64,000 nt of DNA from Acestrorhynchus altus (lineage: Eukaryota; Chordata; Actinopteri; Characiformes; Acestrorhynchidae). Made by a program: the position numbers and the translations under genes. The notes beneath the pieces are model-generated. The model had not been told where the DNA came from. It was given only the letters and a program-made list of their open reading frames with translations, and ran no database searches. The stretch covers positions 30,077,889 through 30,141,888 of the forward strand of contig CM067510.1 of NCBI GenBank assembly GCA_034509495.1, read 5' to 3'. Shown in pieces: positions 1-22,254 of this stretch; position 1 is the stretch's first letter, and each line of letters starts with the position of its first letter.

Positions 1-208
1 AGTGATAAAGCCTCCACTCAACCAACCATGTGTCTATCTATCTATGGGGACGGATGTGCTGTATTTTAATCCTAAACACAGCAGTACCGAAGAAGGATGA
101 AAGTGAATGAACAGGCACAGTTATTCACCCACGTTGTTTATTCACCATGTCTGGCTTTACTGTGTGTGCAAGACTGTCCAAATATAAAATCCATCAAGCA
201 ATGGCTTA

Positions 209-831
209 ACTTTTAGAACCACGATTTTGCAGGATATTTTTATAGTTTGACATATTTTTTGTCAGTACATCCCAGGGTTCTCAAATTTGTCTTTGTTTGA
301 GATGTAAATATGAACAGAACTTAAATATTTGTAAATTGTACATTTCAGAGTGTAATTTACAATATTTTTGCAAGTTGTTCAAAATACTTTACAGTGGTCA
401 AATTAAATAAAAACAACAACATGAATGTCCTTTGTTATATTTGTTATTTATGTATGTATCCACATGATCCCTTCTCAGGACTTTTAATCTGAAATTTGAG
501 CCCTGTGTGAGCAAACAGCCCCTCCTTCTCATTTTCCTCTAAAATCCAATATTTGCGTCAGTGATGGCATCAGCCTTGCCCTTCTGCTGATCAGTCAGAG
601 TCTGTGTGCAGGCTGAGCATGTACACGTGGACAGAGCAGTAAACAGGCACTGGAAGCTCCTTTGTCATTTAAACTGGGATTTAATTCAGTTGGAAATTAG
701 TGAATTGTAGCTGTTTTCCAAACTGAATAGGGCAATAATAGGGTAGGGTCCATGTAGCTAGTTATATTATGTGCGTCATGTCTTTAGGTTACTCTGATCC
801 TGAGGTATGAAGCCTTGAAAACCTGCATTTG

Positions 832-832
<1 letters not shown>
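209..832 (-). repeat. Dispersed TIR-like element, copy A
   Basis: Member of the recurrent family described in the findings, reverse orientation. It carries the shared core (on the minus strand CTGATCAG ... ATCACTGAC ... AATATTGG), and ends at 209 in CTTTTAGAACC...GATTTTGCAGG. Its other end runs into a TG microsatellite. No coding capacity seen. Confidence 0.75.

Positions 833-888
<56 letters not shown>
833..888. repeat. (TG)n microsatellite
   Basis: Perfect TG run replacing the expected terminus of the dispersed element just upstream. Confidence 0.98.
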
Positions 889-891
<3 letters not shown>

Positions 892-2714
892 TCATCCAGA
901 CCAAAAGTGCCAATAAGCTTATGGACCCTTCAGCATCACCCATAAATTACCCGATAAGGGGCAGAGGGGTGGCAACAAATTAATTTGCCACTAAGTGAAT
1001 AATAAATTGGCAGTAGATCCAGGGAGAAATCCATCCTGTCTCCATTTCCAAGCTAACGGTAAGGACGGCTGTGGTTAAAATTCAGAAGGCATAGAGAGCT
1101 GAGTGTTTTTTGGCCTCGGGGACAGGGAGACTTCCTGCTAATGAGATTTTGGAGAGGTGAGAGCAGTGTCACTGCTGGATAATTCCTCCTGAATGACTCA
1201 TTTTTGTCTCCCTCTGCCAGCAGCTGCCAGTCAGAGCCCAATCGACTCGTTATTGGAGCGCTAGGCCGATTTCATCTTCTCCTCCATCGCCGCCCGCATC
1301 CCTTTCTAAGGAAGTGAGAGATGGTTCGAGGAAGCGAGCTCTTAATCATGAAGCTCATTGGGAAAAAAAAGAACAACTCGGCACCACAAATCACCAGAAG
1401 TAAAACAAGATGAGGAGGTGGAGAGGGGAATTCAGAATCTTTCTACGAAGCCCAGGGGTCTTTCCAGCAGAGTGATGAGGCGGAGAGGGGCAGTGGCCCC
1501 CGTGCACCCGACTGCAGCTACCGGTGTGTCTTGTTGACTGAAGCTGGACAGGATGTTCAGAGACCTGTTTGTTTTTCCTGCTCAGGCTGGACATGCACAG
1601 CCACTTTCTCCCCTCTGCCGGGAGGCCAGCCATCTCCCTGCAGCACTCTCAGAATGTAAACAGAGGATGGAGTCGTGCGAGAGGCTGCTGCCTCAAGCAT
1701 CTGTGTGCTGCTTCACCTATTTACCAGAGCAAATGACCGCACTCAATTTGCCAAAGCAAATCTGATCAAAAAGCATAATATATATACAGATGACGCTTGA
1801 GTAGAGGCGCTGTCAACCTTCCAAATGGGTCTGCAGCCACTGAACGTACATTGTGCACACACCAGATAAAAACGCGTTTTGAGTTTTGGACTTCAAATAT
1901 TATGAAAAATTGATGTTGCGTGGCAGCAATGGTGGGGTGGTCAAATAGAGGAGGTCAAATGACTGTTTTGGTTTTTGCAACCTTGCAATTACAACTGATG
2001 CACCATGTGACCAGCATGTAATGCACCTCACAGGTCAGCTTAGCAGAAGAAGATTATATTATCATTTATACCAGAGTCAGAGTGCAGGGTCAGCCACACT
2101 GCAGAGACCCCTGGAGCAGAGAGTGATATGTACCTTGCTCAAATGCCCACCAGTGGCATATTACTATGTTTGTTTTTGAGAATGCACCTTACCATTCACC
2201 ACTACCCAATACCCTGTCTGAGGCCCCCGTTCACACTTGACATTCACATGCATCCTGGGTGATCCAATCACAAATGGCACAAAGTACAGATTTGAAAGGA
2301 ATACAGTGTGTTGTACACAATGTAATCTGATCACTCAAACCACATTCAGGGGTGGTCAGAGACATATATGACCACATTATTCACGGAGTGTGAATGCTAA
2401 AGTGCCTCAATGCACCCCCAAAAGCCCACGTCATCTGTAACTGCCTCATCCGACAAATACATAACTTTCTGTCTGTCACACAAATTAAGAGTACACAACA
2501 ATAGCAAACTTACTAATGGATAAAGGTGATGCTTGGTGTGCAAGTGGAACTAGTTACCTCATCCTTGATTTAATTAATCAAGCAGTCACATTTTGGATAT
2601 GTTATTGCCTTGTAAGGTACAGCTTAAATTATAGCTTAAACTACAGCTTATAAAACTTGATAATGCATAAACTACATACTGACTACTGAATTGCTGTTTT
2701 TCAAACTGACCAGG
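889..2714. other. No gene recognised
   Basis: Only short unsupported ORFs. A GC-richer patch near 1180-1320 and another near 1430-1700 are not explained by known repeats and might be conserved non-coding DNA; cross-species alignment would decide. Confidence 0.5.
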
Positions 2715-3075
2715 GTAGGGCTGGGAGATGTATTTTTATATCAGTATCAAGATATGAACAGAGCAGGATATGGCCTGAGGCAATATATAGATATTTATAT
2801 CTATATCAGGATATAAACAGAGTGGGATACGGGCTGAGCGATATATCGATATTCATATCTATATCGGGATATAAACAGAGCGGGATACGGGCTGAGTGAT
2901 ATATCGATATTTATATCTATATTGGGATATAAACAGAGCTGGATATCGGGTGAGGAGATATATCGATATTTATATCTATATCGGGATATAAACAGAGCGG
3001 GATACGGGCTGAGTGATATATCGATATTTATATCTATATTGGGATATAAACAGAGCTGGATACGAGCTGAATTCT
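2715..3075. repeat. Minisatellite, about 58-bp period, about 6 copies
   Basis: Unit starts recur near 2717, 2773, 2831, 2889, 2947, 3006 and 3064, each with a form of GGGCTGAG, then ATATATCGATATTTATATC, then GATATAAACAGAGC. The units contain a self-complementary GATATATCGATAT core. The leftmost units are more diverged than the central ones. Confidence 0.92.
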
Positions 3076-4309
3076 AATACAAATGTCATGGAGGGGGCAT
3101 ACGACAGAGCTCTGGCATCAACATAACTTAGTGTGTATAAAAAGATGTGATCAATTTATTATGTTTTAATATAGTAAAACCTATAGTAAAAAAGTAAAAA
3201 TAAATAAACAAATTGCCCTCCAAGATACATAGTTTCACCACTTTGACATCAGGAAACAGAAATGTCTAGATGCATGTCTTCCTTACCTTTTTATAATACT
3301 CAGCACTACATTATTTGTGGTCTTGGAAATCCTAAAAGCAAGCATTTCTATGAATTCCACCGGGCAAGAAGAGGAATCATTTTTAGTGGGTTCAGCGATT
3401 AACCAAAAAAGCCCGAAAAGATCAGAGTTGAAAGAAAACACACATGCAACATTCTAATGGCAAAGCGAAGCAAACAATTTATGTATTCAACAGGCAGCCT
3501 GTTTAAATTATCCAGATACCACCTGTCTGGACTACCAAACACTCTCTGACCCATTTACAGCTGGCCATAAACATTATGAAGCAGGGAGAACACTGAGAAG
3601 ACCCCCATCCCCAAACAAAGTCATATGTTTACCAAATGTGTGAAACACCACTGGGTTTGTAAGGTGGAGTGATGAAGCACTAGGGGGGTAGTTTGGAAGG
3701 AAATGTAACACTCTTATGCGCTCAAAATTAATAGTATTTATGGGATGTTCCCCTCCAGAGCATGGAATTTTGCAATCATGCAATCAGTGGAAGAGGTCTG
3801 AAAATGATGTAAACTAAAATTCATATGTGTAATATATATAATATACAATAAATATATTAATGTGCACTAGATTTAACATACAAGTGTACTATTAGAAATG
3901 ATCAGATTATTGGATTTCTGAATATCACAGTGCTCTGGCATCAGCCAGGTGTTGCCATGACATCTTATATGCTTTCTATCCTCGGGAAGCTCTGTTTTAA
4001 TACAGGTGACTGTACAGGTGGACATACTTGTGTTGTGTGATTACACTGAATAGGGACTCCGTGCATTCTGAGCAGGTGCATTGATATAAGTAGCAAACAT
4101 TGTCCTGTCATTAGGGTTTTTTTGCTGAATCTCAGCATTTCACAAATGATTGTTAGCACGTAGGAACTGTCCATTTAGTGATGTAACCCACTTTTGACAA
4201 TGGAATTGTTGATACATTGCTATGAAATTTTAATTTACCTAATGTTTGAAATGGCACTTTGCAATAACGTGCTCATTTTGTTAACATTTGTGACTTTTTA
4301 ACTGTGTTT
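3076..4309. other. No gene recognised
   Basis: AT-rich sequence with only short chance ORFs; no recognised repeat apart from a small AT-rich patch near 3825-3860. Confidence 0.5.
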
Positions 4310-4870
4310 TGCAGGCAGTTACACATATTCCAGGCTTCATGACATTAAATATATCATGACAAACTACAGCTTGGATCCATAAAATTCACTCAAACTAAAT
4401 TAAATCCCACTTTAAATGCCAAACTGCTCTGTCCATGTGTACACGCTCAACTTGCATGCAGACTCTGACTGATCAGTGAGAGGGGGTGGGGCTAATGACA
4501 TCACTGACCCAGATATTGAGCTGTTTGGTCACGTCCTTTGCTCCCACGGTTAAAATTTCAGAATAAAGGTCCTGATAAAGGATAATACTGATATACATAA
4601 ATAATGTTTATTTTATTATACTACTGTCAAGTTTTTGAATAATGTATTATTGTAAATATCCTTGTCAATCTAATTATTACAAATAATTCAACAAAATTAT
4701 AGTATTTTTATCTCAAAAACACTCTATATAATCAATTTCCAACAAGATTTCTGAGATGTAAAATGCTCTTTAGTCCTTTTAAGGGATAAACACACTTTTT
4801 AAGCAAAGAGTGACTTGAAATTAAAAGGTTAAACAACATTTGCAAATATTTACACATACAGGTCTTATTG
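4310..4870 (+). repeat. Dispersed TIR-like element, copy B
   Basis: Starts TTTTGCAGGCAGTTACACA and carries the family core at about 4425-4530 (CTGATCAGTGAGAGGGGG, ATGACATCACTGACCCAGAT), then AATTTCAGAATAAA and the AT-rich 3' half. The extreme 3' end is unclear. Confidence 0.75.
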
Positions 4871-5931
4871 AAGACAACACAGCCAAAGGGTGTCCTGTCA
4901 TTGTTGTTGTGACAAAACCCCAGGATGTGCCTAAAATTCAGCTGGAGAAAGAGCTTTTAGGTTCAGTTCAAACTCCAGAGATTTTGAAATCAGTTTAGAG
5001 TAATGTCCCAGTAACATGGCCCAGTATTTATGGAGCAAGAAGTGATGGAAATGTTTTTTCCAGAAAAAAAAAGTTTGCCGTTGTAATTTGGATGACAGAG
5101 TCTTTTGGTTGTATTCCATACAGTATGTGCATTTTCTGGCACTTGATACGTGCAACAGAAAAATGGGTTACAGGTTCTGATAAAGAAACTATGGCTTCTA
5201 TGCAGACCCGACCCCCCCCCAAATCTGTTCTGCTTTGTGTATCCGTTACACATCTTAACCCCAAGACAGAGATCATGGGAAATCTCTTTCAGACAGTCCA
5301 TGACACTGCAAGTCCAGTGGTCATTTTGTTTACATCTCCAGCACATACACATATCAAATGAGAGGATGTTGATCTAATTATATATATAAACACCAATAAT
5401 GCTCATATGCCTCATTTCTTCCCTTAAAATATCAGCACAGACATCCAGGTAGCCTTTAGGCTTAATACACATATACAAATACATATGTGGCCCATCTTTC
5501 CCCCCAATCATAATAGGACATTATGAGTGGCACTTCAATAAACATATCATACCCATTACTGAGAGGCCTATTGAATTACAGAAATTGATGCATTGTCATT
5601 TTCTCTCTCTGGAGGCTCAATCACTATCCAGATAAAAACAGGATTATTTAGGAGATGATTCATTACTAATCCCATTGGCTTCTCACTGCTATACATATCT
5701 CAGTCTTTAAGAATTCATATTGCAGGCAGCATACTGGTCGTTTAAATTTGAGCAATCATGTGGTAAATTTTAAAAGACAAAACCCATTTCTCTTTGAAAT
5801 TATACCCCATTTGATTTATTCATGTGAAATAACTGACTTAATACACTTTGACTTGACTTTGTCCTACTAATGTTTCTTTTCTGTATTTTATGAATAAAAA
5901 GGTTTTTAAATACAAAACCTTAATTGAAAAG

Positions 5932-5933
<2 letters not shown>
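4871..5933. other. No gene recognised
   Basis: Overlapping ORFs on both strands near 4930-5377 (up to 120 codons) have no recognisable domain and no splice-supported extension; treated as chance. Confidence 0.5.

Positions 5934-5997
<64 letters not shown>
5934..5997. repeat. (TTA)n microsatellite
   Basis: Uninterrupted trinucleotide run. Confidence 0.97.
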
Positions 5998-6001
<4 letters not shown>

Positions 6002-6014
6002 TTTTTATTACTAC

Positions 6015-6172
6015 AATTATCCACCCATCCATTATCTGATGCTTATCCGGTGTCCGGGTTAAGGGGGTAGCAGTCTAATCCAATAGGCCCAGACCTTATT
6101 CTCCCCAGCCACCATTTCCAGCTCTTTTAGGGATTCCAAGGCATTCCAAGGCCAGATATATAATTTCTCCAG
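6015..6172 (-). mobile_element. Non-LTR retrotransposon fragment
   Basis: The CCATCCATTATCTG opening, the CCCCAGCCACC...CCAGCTCTTT block and a GGGATTCCAAGGC block resemble the reverse-complemented end of common teleost LINEs. Short and decayed, bounded by trinucleotide repeats on both sides. Confidence 0.55.
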
Positions 6173-6184
6173 TTGTTGTTGTTG

Positions 6185-6233
<49 letters not shown>
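6173..6233. repeat. (GTT)n(ATT)n microsatellite
   Basis: Compound trinucleotide run; the Leu-rich ORF that crosses it is an artefact of the repeat. Confidence 0.95.
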
Positions 6234-7319
6234 CATCACACGTTGTTGTTGTTATCAATAATAAACTTTTATTCACTCATTATGTCTCAAGAAAAGCTGA
6301 ATATTGTGGCCATCTTCAAAGCTTTTCTGGGTATGGGCATATCCTCAGGCAAAGCTGAGCACGATTGGCATCTCCAAAGCAATATGCCAGCATGCAGCTA
6401 CTTTCAGGCCAGATGCAGGGTGCCACATTCACTCCAAGTCTCAGCAAGCTGACAGTGCCAGTACAAAGCCACGTCAGGACCAAACGCAGGGTGCCAAGCT
6501 GGCGGACCGCTGACACAACCAGAATCGGCCCAGATCTATCATGTTAAAGTTTGTTCTCATCCATTCCTATTGTCTAGTTTGTGAAGAAATCCAACCAGAA
6601 GAATTCCACCCCCATATTTCAGCCCTGCTTCCAAAGCCACTCCTTTAGAAGACCTTCACCAGAACAAATTCTTACAATATTAAATATTTAATAATATTTA
6701 CAATATTTACTATATATATATATATATATGCTTTCCAAGCCTTTCAGCTCCTACAGGTTTTGTTGGAAAGCTCCAATGACTTTCATTTATTTTCTGTATA
6801 TAAGCTTCTGATGCTATTATGAATGAAATATTGGACATGGTTTACAGTGCAGTGCTCTCCACAGATAACAACTTTCTTTTCTTTTTTTTTTATGTCTATG
6901 GCAATTTAATGACCAGATCCATGACAAAAAGGGTTTCTAGCATTACTCAGTCCAGCTTTATAAATGCATAAGCCACGATTTGCCTCATTTTCCACCCAGA
7001 TTCATGTTTCATACTCTTTTCCATGTGAAAACAAACAACTAGCTCACGCGTTTCCTTATGTTTCAGTCAGAATTATGACTTTACATTATTTTTTAAAGCA
7101 TCATGGCTTAAAGAATATGAGCAAATTTGAGAAAACCCCACGCTTTATTGAGATGATGTCTTTCTTGCAGTCCAAACACAACAAACAAAACAAAACAATA
7201 AAAAACAAAAACAAACAAACAAAAAAAAATAGTAAGAGTTATTTTCTGCATTTTGTTTTTCTACAAAATTACAGTGACCAGCAAATTTGAATCAATACGA
7301 ATCATTACATAGTATAACA

Positions 7320-8430
7320 CAGTTCTCATTAGTGTTTACTGCTCTGTCCACCTGTACACGCTCAACCTGCATACAGCCTCTAACTGATCAGTGAGTGGGT
7401 GGGACTTATGATGTCACTGACCCAGATATTGTTTATACAAGACACTGAGAAGGGAGTGGCTGTTTGCTCTGTTTCTTTGCTAACACAGTGTTCAGATGTC
7501 ATAATAAAAGTCTTAGAACGGGCTCATACTGACACATATATAATAAAGGACTTTCAGAGTGAATTGTATACTTTATTTATAATCACGCCTGAAAACTTTT
7601 CTCTTTACGCAGGCTTTTCATTAACACCTCTAAGGGGGCACTAATCTTTCTCCCTCCCTCCCCCCCATGTCCCGAGCTGCCCTGGACACCAGTGGATACC
7701 GGTCCACTCACCCACTTCCTACTACCAACTTCCAGACCCGACTATGCCACCTGCATGGCTCTCATTATTCATTCATTCATACCTGTATCATTACTACAAG
7801 CTAAACTGTATTTATCCTCCCTCCCTCCATTTTATTTTTCACTTCATTTCTTTTCCACTTTCCATCCCAATGTATTGTGCCGTTGTTATGTGCTCTCCAG
7901 TGTTGACCAGAGGAGGATTGGTTCCTCTCTTGAGCCTTGGTTCCTATCAAGGTTTCTTCCTCCTAAACTGAGGGAGTTTTTCCTTGCCACTGTTTGCTCA
8001 TTTGAGGCTTGGACCCGGATCCTCGTAAAGCTGCTTTGTGACAACTTCCTGTTGTAAAAAGCGCTATATAAATAAAATTTTATTGATTGATTGATTGATA
8101 TTTGGACCAATGTCAAGTATTTTGAGAAGAAAATTTATTATTTTAAATATCCTTGTCAATAGAATCATTACAAAAAACTGATGAAAATTGTTGCATTTTC
8201 AGCACAAAAATACTGGATGATCCAACAGGATTTCCAACAGGATTTCTAAGATGTACAATGTTTTAAGGCCTTTTAAGTGCAAGAATTTTTTTCTTATCAA
8301 AACATGATAACAATATCTGGAGTGTGTGACTATATCAAATCCTTTCTCGTTTTTTTTTTTTTGGTGAATAAAAATACGCCACACTACAACGACATCTGGC
8401 AAAATTGGCCTAGATTTCTTAAGTTTAATC
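7320..8430 (+). repeat. Dispersed TIR-like element, copy C, split by a retroelement tail
   Basis: The family core is at about 7340-7530; the 3' half resumes at about 8100 (TTTGGACCAATGTCAAGTA) and ends near 8425 in GGCAAAATTGGCCTAGATTT. The interruption between 7575 and 8099 is a separate insertion. Confidence 0.75.
7575..8099 (+). mobile_element. Non-LTR retroelement 3' tail inserted in copy C
   Basis: Contains the widespread fish retroelement 3' block: GTTGACCAGAGGAGGATTGG, CAAGGTTTCTTCCTCCTAAA, GGGAGTTTTTCCTTGCCACT, AAAGCGCTATATAAATAAAA, ending in an (ATTG)n-type tail. The tail at 8085-8099 fixes insertion orientation as plus. Confidence 0.75.
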
Positions 8431-10565
8431 ATAAATGAACAAAACAATCAGCTCAGAAACATGGAATAGAGTTTCACGCAATAAATAATTTAAGTTTACC
8501 ATCAAATAAACAGTTACTTTTGCGGATTCAGTGATTATGCTAATAAGAACAACAACAGTCGTCCTCAGTTCTCAGCCGACTTGACAATGTGTTCATGCAA
8601 TCATCAGATTCTTCCACACTGAAAGGAGGCCGCATTTTAAAAATGTCCTGTGCCATTCTCACCACAGAGGCTTCTAAATCCCCAAATCTCCAAAAAGTAA
8701 AAATGCTGCATAATATTTTTTTTTAAAACATTTTAAAACAATGCTTCAATGAATTGTTTATCAGAAAAAACACTATTTTGAATCAAAACTAAATCAAAAC
8801 CTGCAAAAAGTGCTTACAGCTTCCTCTCTTTGTCTTACTCTACTTTCAGGCACTGGATGTGCTGCAGTTCCCACCCTGCCGAAAAATAACCCCAGAGTGG
8901 GAACGTACCACCTGCTTACACAGAGGCAGGTTAAGTGCTGATAATGTTTGTGCACCTCTCGCCAAATTAAGAGTAAATCATCTCTGCGCGAACAGAAGAA
9001 AACATATTGAACTCTCATGATATATTACCGTACAGTCACACTGTACATGCTAATCACTTTTCCATTACTGTAATGCCTCATCTGCCCCAAATTGAGTTTT
9101 CAAATAATTCACCAAAAAATCAAAAGCTGGTAATGCGCTGTGGAGATAATGAGCAGAGATGGCTTCATATAATGTATTAATGTGTTTTGCTGTATGAAGC
9201 TGCTGTGCAGAGGGATGCAGTGTGAGGCCATCTCCAAAACACTCTGCTCTAGACTAAAAGACCCTTGTCTCCAGTGTTGCAGGGAAGAGGCGTCTGGGGT
9301 CTTTTATTGTTTTATTGGGGAAATGGCCTGCTTTGATACTAATGCAATCACGATAATGTGATCCTGAGTGGAGCCCAGCATACGTTTCCAGAATTCACCT
9401 CAATTTACTATTACTATCCCCAGCTTGAGTCCATGGCGGAGAGGGGTCATTCGGAACACATGCCTTAAGCATTTTATGTACACAGCTGTTGAGCGCAGGT
9501 CACTCTCATTATCTTTGACGTATTGTACTGTATAGCAGTTGTAACGTTGTTAAATTTGGAGCGTGCGTTTAACATGCAAACTACAACAGTGTCAGCTGAG
9601 GTTAGAATTATGAGGTTTAAACAGTGGTTGCCAAAACGATTTCTCATTCAGTGATGCTGAGTTTAGATGCATCACTTGAGCCTTAAAAGGTCTCAAGCCT
9701 TTTATATAGTGTGAATATTCTATGGCCCAAAATAGCTTTGAATACAAATCATTTTGTATAAATGTACATTCAAAGCTTTATTGAAAGCTCTTTCTTTAAT
9801 AACGTTTCCATATTTGAGATGCATGGTGTTTGAGATGCATTACGACAGACACGAAAGGAAGAACAGTCTTGGAATGTGGAAAAAATGAGAGGCATTTTCT
9901 TGGCTGCGCTTTAAACGAACAATGATCGGCCCAGCAAAGATTGCATTGCCTACTATCCAGTATGAGGTTACTGTTTACATTTACTCTGATTTATCTCGCC
10001 AAGGATAAAGCACAGGCCCCCTTCTCGGTAAAGCGTATTATGATTCAGAGGTACAGCACTCACAATATCTGAGTGCCACACTACACTCAAAGTCGTCTCT
10101 GGAAATATGATTTAGGCTTGATGAGTGGTCTTTGGGTTGGTGATTGAGTTTATGATGCAGCTTTGCTCTTTTTTCTTTTGTCAGCACACTTCCCTGGCAA
10201 CTACAAAGTTATCCATTGAAGGTTGGCCTCTTGCCTTATCATCATTGGTTGGGGAGGGCCAAGAGGGGAGCGTCAGCGTGTAAAGAAACACAGACATTAA
10301 CATTTGGACAGTGGGTGGCTAAGAGCATGGAGTAGAGGAACACCCACCCACTGAGCTCCGAAGACCCTGAAGACCGTATTTTCCATCAGCCAGACTTCTA
10401 CTGGACAACATTGACATTGAGGATATTTGGGTCTGGTGTTGGAGATCTGGAGTGATTCCCTCAGGAGACTCCATCAGGAGAGACTAGAGGCAGGTTGGGG
10501 ACTGCAGGGATGTAGTGGTCAGTCTTGGTGCACTGTAAGCCTTGTAGGAAGGTGAGCAGTCACCC
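8431..10565. other. Upstream region of glp2r, no repeat or gene recognised
   Basis: About 2.1 kb of mostly unique-looking DNA. It likely holds the glp2r promoter and 5' UTR toward 10300-10565, but I see no convincing TATA box. Patches near 8540-8660, 9180-9480 and 9900-10030 could be conserved non-coding elements. Confidence 0.45.
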
Positions 10566-20131
<9,566 letters not shown>

Positions 20132-20335
20132 CATGCTCCTATTGACTCTGGATCTTTGATAGACTGCTCACGGCAGACTTGTGAATACATTTGTACTTTG
20201 GGCTGTATATATATTTGTATATGTTTGTCAGTAGCAGGTCTTTTATTGCTAAGGTCATATGGGTTTTAGCTGGTAGGTACATTTTCTTGACTTTGAGCAT
20301 TCTGCAAAAAGGCCAGTATATTCAGTAATGACTGA

Positions 20336-20337
<2 letters not shown>

Positions 20338-20397
<60 letters not shown>
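20338..20397. repeat. (TG)n(TA)n microsatellite in the glp2r 3' flank
   Basis: Short TG then a long TA run about 210 nt after the glp2r stop codon. Confidence 0.97.
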
Positions 20398-20401
<4 letters not shown>

Positions 20402-20411
20402 TTACAGTATA

Positions 20412-20417
20412 TTTATT
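20412..20417 (-). promoter_or_regulatory. Possible rcvrn polyadenylation signal
   Basis: Minus-strand AATAAA about 460 nt past the rcvrn stop; if used, the two convergent 3' UTRs would overlap slightly. Confidence 0.35.
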
Positions 20418-20465
20418 TCCAATTATAAATCAAAGGACATGATATTCAAAGGGAATATAAAGACA

Positions 20466-20471
20466 AATAAA
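20466..20471 (+). promoter_or_regulatory. Possible glp2r polyadenylation signal
   Basis: First AATAAA after the stop codon on the plus strand, 335 nt downstream. Confidence 0.45.
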
Positions 20472-20877
20472 AGCTGACCAACATACAAATGGACAACCAA
20501 CTGAAAAGAGATGGACAACTGTGAATATACATCTTTTATGACGTTGCATCTTGGACATTATATTGCAGACACAGTATTATGTCATGATTGAGCCACTTTC
20601 AGTGATATTTGTATAGTGCAATTCATATAAATTAGGTTCAAACCTTAATGTACCTAACATTGTTATGATAAACGTTATAAAGTCTGAAAGTAATTTGGAT
20701 CGATAAACACCATATTTCATTACAGTCTATTCAGTTCAGCCAAGCAATGCCATGATTTGTCTTTTGTGAGCGTAAATGAATGGTATGACGGCAAAACAGA
20801 TATCAAAACATGAGAACTGTTTGAAATGTTCCAGCTGAAACTGAGCTCGAAAGAAAAGTATGAGGCTGTAGGAACTG

Positions 20878-21834
20878 CTATTGCTTCTTTTCTTTCAGCC
20901 TGTCCTGGACTTTCTGGGGCTCATCAAACTGGATCAGTCTGAGAATGTTCTTATTGTCCATCACACCCTGGATGAACTCTCCTTCTGTTATTTTATCTGA
21001 GGGAAGAAACAGATTAGAGTTTCAGGTCCATCATATTCTCCAACACTTCACTAATACTTGCCAAGGCCTTTCTTAATATCATCCCTTGCTCCCAACATCC
21101 CACAACTGGTGAACCAAATTTAATTAAACTGGAGTCAAATTAGAGACACAGTCCCCTTCAAACCAACTGTAATCTTACCATTTTCTTTCTTCCCAAAAAA
21201 GTCCCAGATTTTCTCTGTTCTTTTTTCAGGTGTGTTTTCATCATCTGGGAGGTTTTTCTGGTCCTCTCTTGAGATCATGTTAAATATTGACTGGAATATG
21301 AAGTGGACACAATATAATAGAATAATAAAAAAAACTGTAGCTAATAAAAAAAATTTTCAATGAGCGATTGAACTGCAGAGGAACTATCATATGGTGTTCC
21401 AGTATAGTGTGCCAATACACAGAAACAGCCGCAAAGTAGGCAAAACAAATTACCTTAACAATTTCATGAATCTCATTTTTGGTGATGGTCCCATTCTTGT
21501 CCACATCATACAAAGCGAAGGCCCACTCAAGCTTTTGGAAGGTCTTCCCAGATGATGTAAGATGCAGAGCCACAATATACTCTTTAAAATCAAGCGTGCC
21601 ATCACTGTTCGTGTCAAAGCTCCGGAACACATGCCGGGCATAGGCCTTTGGGTCAGCATCAGGAAAGAAGCTGGCATAGATGCTCTCAAACTGCTCCTTG
21701 CTTATTTGGCCACTGGGGCACTCTTTCATGAAGGTCTGGTACCAGGCGAAAAGCTGCTCGTCCGTGTATCTGGTGTTGGACTTCAGCTCCTCCAGCAGGT
21801 CTTTGGAGAGAGAAACACTTTTACCGTTGCCCAT
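20878..21834 (-). CDS. rcvrn: Recoverin, 3 exons
   Basis: Neuronal calcium sensor of photoreceptors; in the family it restrains rhodopsin kinase in a calcium-dependent way. Minus-strand exons: 21834-21454, 21290-21179, 20996-20878, in phase, giving 203 aa (mammalian about 200). The N-terminus MGNGKSVSLS is a myristoylation consensus. EF-hand 1 is degenerate with the recoverin Cys-Pro (residues 39-40). EF-hand 2 spans D74-E85 (DTNSDGTLDFKE) and EF-hand 3 spans D110-E121 (DVDKNGTITKNE), both canonical. The fourth hand (GKKENDKITEGEF) is non-canonical as usual. The C-terminus is Lys-rich (QDRLKEKKQ). It lies tail-to-tail with glp2r, 746 nt between stops, as in the mammalian GLP2R-RCVRN pair, and head-to-head with pts. 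Which teleost recoverin paralogue this is cannot be settled from the sequence alone. Confidence 0.95.
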
Positions 21835-21881
21835 CTCTGCTTCAAATGTTGAAGCTGAAACAGTCCAACATCATCAGGACT

Positions 21882-21916
21882 CCTATTTAAACCCAAATTG
21901 TATTGCTTTAGATTAC
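21882..21916 (-). promoter_or_regulatory. Candidate rcvrn promoter: TATA-like box and CRX-type site
   Basis: On the minus strand GTAATCTAAAG (TAATCT, a CRX/OTX-type core) lies about 80 nt, and TTTAAATAGG (TATA-like) about 50 nt, upstream of the rcvrn ATG. Photoreceptor genes are commonly driven by CRX sites close to the start; use here is inferred. Confidence 0.45.
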
Positions 21917-22186
21917 AAGGGATGATCGCAGGGTTTTGGATTGTATGTTGTTTGGTTGGAGGGACACTATTGGACACTCTCTGGAAGCTATTTACGTAAG
22001 GAGCTAACCATGAAAGACAGGCTTAGTTAACAGCAGGGGACCTCTTGATCTTATTAATACCACCTGAGTAAATTACCATATGGTGACAGATCCTCATTGT
22101 ATACCAATAAAATGTAGACAAAACTAGACTACAAACTAATGTCTTATGTCCAGTTTCCAAAGACTGAGCAACCAGTTATATTTTCT

Positions 22187-22248
<62 letters not shown>

Positions 22249-22254
22249 TGTGTG
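22187..22254. repeat. (TA)n(TG)n microsatellite between rcvrn and pts
   Basis: Compound dinucleotide run. Confidence 0.97.

Noticed and set aside
2715..3075. CRISPR-like array
   Set aside because: Units are contiguous tandem repeats without unique spacers, in an animal genome.
4931..5377. Overlapping ORFs of 74-120 codons on both strands
   Set aside because: No domain, no splice support, no codon bias; the frames overlap on opposite strands as chance ORFs do.
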